The position numbers and the translations under genes are program-made. A model generated the notes under the pieces. The model made no database searches, was not told the origin of the DNA, and was given only the letters and a program-made list of their open reading frames with translations. This document shows, in pieces, positions 63,718-64,000 of a stretch of 64,000 nucleotides of DNA (its first letter is position 1; every line of letters begins with the position of its first letter). Origin of the DNA: Tepidimonas taiwanensis (GTDB lineage Bacteria; Pseudomonadota; Gammaproteobacteria; Burkholderiales; Burkholderiaceae_C); contig NZ_CP083911.1 in NCBI RefSeq assembly GCF_020162115.1, forward strand, positions 558,001-622,000. The letters run 5' to 3'.

Positions 63718-64000
63718 ATGACCCGCAGCTCCCACGCACCGATGCTCAATGAAACCCACGATCCCACCCTGCGCAGCTGGGTGGACAGCGCCAACTGGCC
63801 CGGCCACGACTTTCCGATCCAGAACCTGCCGTTCGCGAGCTTTCGCCGCCGCGACCGCGGTGAGGCCTGGCGCGGCGGGGTGGCGATCGGCGACGCGATC
63901 GTCGATCTGGCCGCGCTGCACTGCGGGCACCCGTTCGATGGGCTGGCCGCCGAGGCACTCGCGGCCGGTGCCGAGCCGCAGCTCAACGCGCTGATGGCGC
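63718..64000 (+). CDS. fahA: Fumarylacetoacetase, N-terminal part (cut by window edge)
   Basis: The first 94 codons are present. After a short leader the sequence MLNETHDPTLRSWVDSANWP and HDFPIQNLPFASFRRR is the family N-terminus, with GVAIGDAIVDLAAL shortly after. The enzyme splits fumarylacetoacetate to fumarate and acetoacetate, the last step of tyrosine and homogentisate breakdown. The ATG at 63742 is an alternative start and fits the family better, but 63718 is the first in the frame. The remainder lies beyond base 64000. Confidence 0.88.
   Translation, partial: MTRSSHAPMLNETHDPTLRSWVDSANWPGHDFPIQNLPFASFRRRDRGEAWRGGVAIGDAIVDLAALHCGHPFDGLAAEALAAGAEPQLNALMA

Overview
The window is about 64 kb of very GC-rich (roughly 70%) DNA, densely packed with genes. 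The gene content points to a betaproteobacterium of the order Burkholderiales, most like Comamonadaceae or a neighbouring group such as Tepidimonas, Hydrogenophaga or Caldimonas. Supporting signs are the fused aroA-cmk gene, the minus-strand block gyrA-serC-pheA-tyrA-aroA/cmk-rpsA-ihfB-lapA-lapB, the tmRNA tag ANDERFALAA, and the aromatic cluster with a DUF2783 protein and fumarylacetoacetase. The genus is inferred, not proven.

Region by region: (1) 1-7202, plus strand, is the distal half of a Calvin-cycle operon (cbbP C-terminus, cbbT, cbbZ, cbbG, cbbK, cbbA) followed by an FNR-like regulator. (2) 7285-19032, minus strand, is a long housekeeping block for DNA gyrase, serine and aromatic amino acid synthesis, CMP kinase, ribosomal protein S1, IHF-beta and LPS assembly (LapA/LapB). 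(3) 19355-24178 holds an OmpA-like protein, ubiG and a second HAD phosphatase, tmRNA, a small toxin-antitoxin insert bounded by two copies of the tmRNA terminator, a GDT1-type transporter and an Mpo1-like protein. (4) 24404-33528 looks like a tungsten module: a Tat-exported metallo-hydrolase, a TupBCA-type tungstate importer, a GAF/Fis regulator, a tungsten aldehyde oxidoreductase (aorABC), a MoaD/ThiS-like protein and a small unknown protein. (5) 33603-35134 has OsmC, RdgC and tRNA-Gly(CCC).

(6) 35236-42773, minus strand, combines succinate-semialdehyde dehydrogenase, an agmatinase-family ureohydrolase, a GNAT acetyltransferase and a four-gene polyamine-type ABC importer. With the 4-aminobutyrate aminotransferase and its divergent MocR-type regulator at 47270-50140, this suggests uptake and breakdown of guanidino or polyamine compounds through GABA to succinate. 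(7) 42984-46590 is a glutarate/glutaryl-CoA module (CoA transferase, gcdH, divergent LysR regulator), followed by a decayed ccdAB remnant. (8) 50157-55506, minus strand, carries a beta-CASP RNase-like protein and dnaJ, dnaK, grpE, with clear sigma-32 promoters before grpE and before dnaK. (9) 55659-64000 is a set of aromatic and acyl catabolism genes: FAA hydrolase, MarR, glutamine amidotransferase, enoyl-CoA hydratase, IclR, an atypical metallo-beta-lactamase-fold protein, a VOC protein, a flavoprotein monooxygenase, a DUF2783 protein and the start of fumarylacetoacetase.

The most noteworthy system is region 4, where a tungstate transporter sits beside a bacterial AorABC-type enzyme, its regulator and small accessory proteins. 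No CRISPR array, rRNA operon, insertion sequence or complete prophage was seen.
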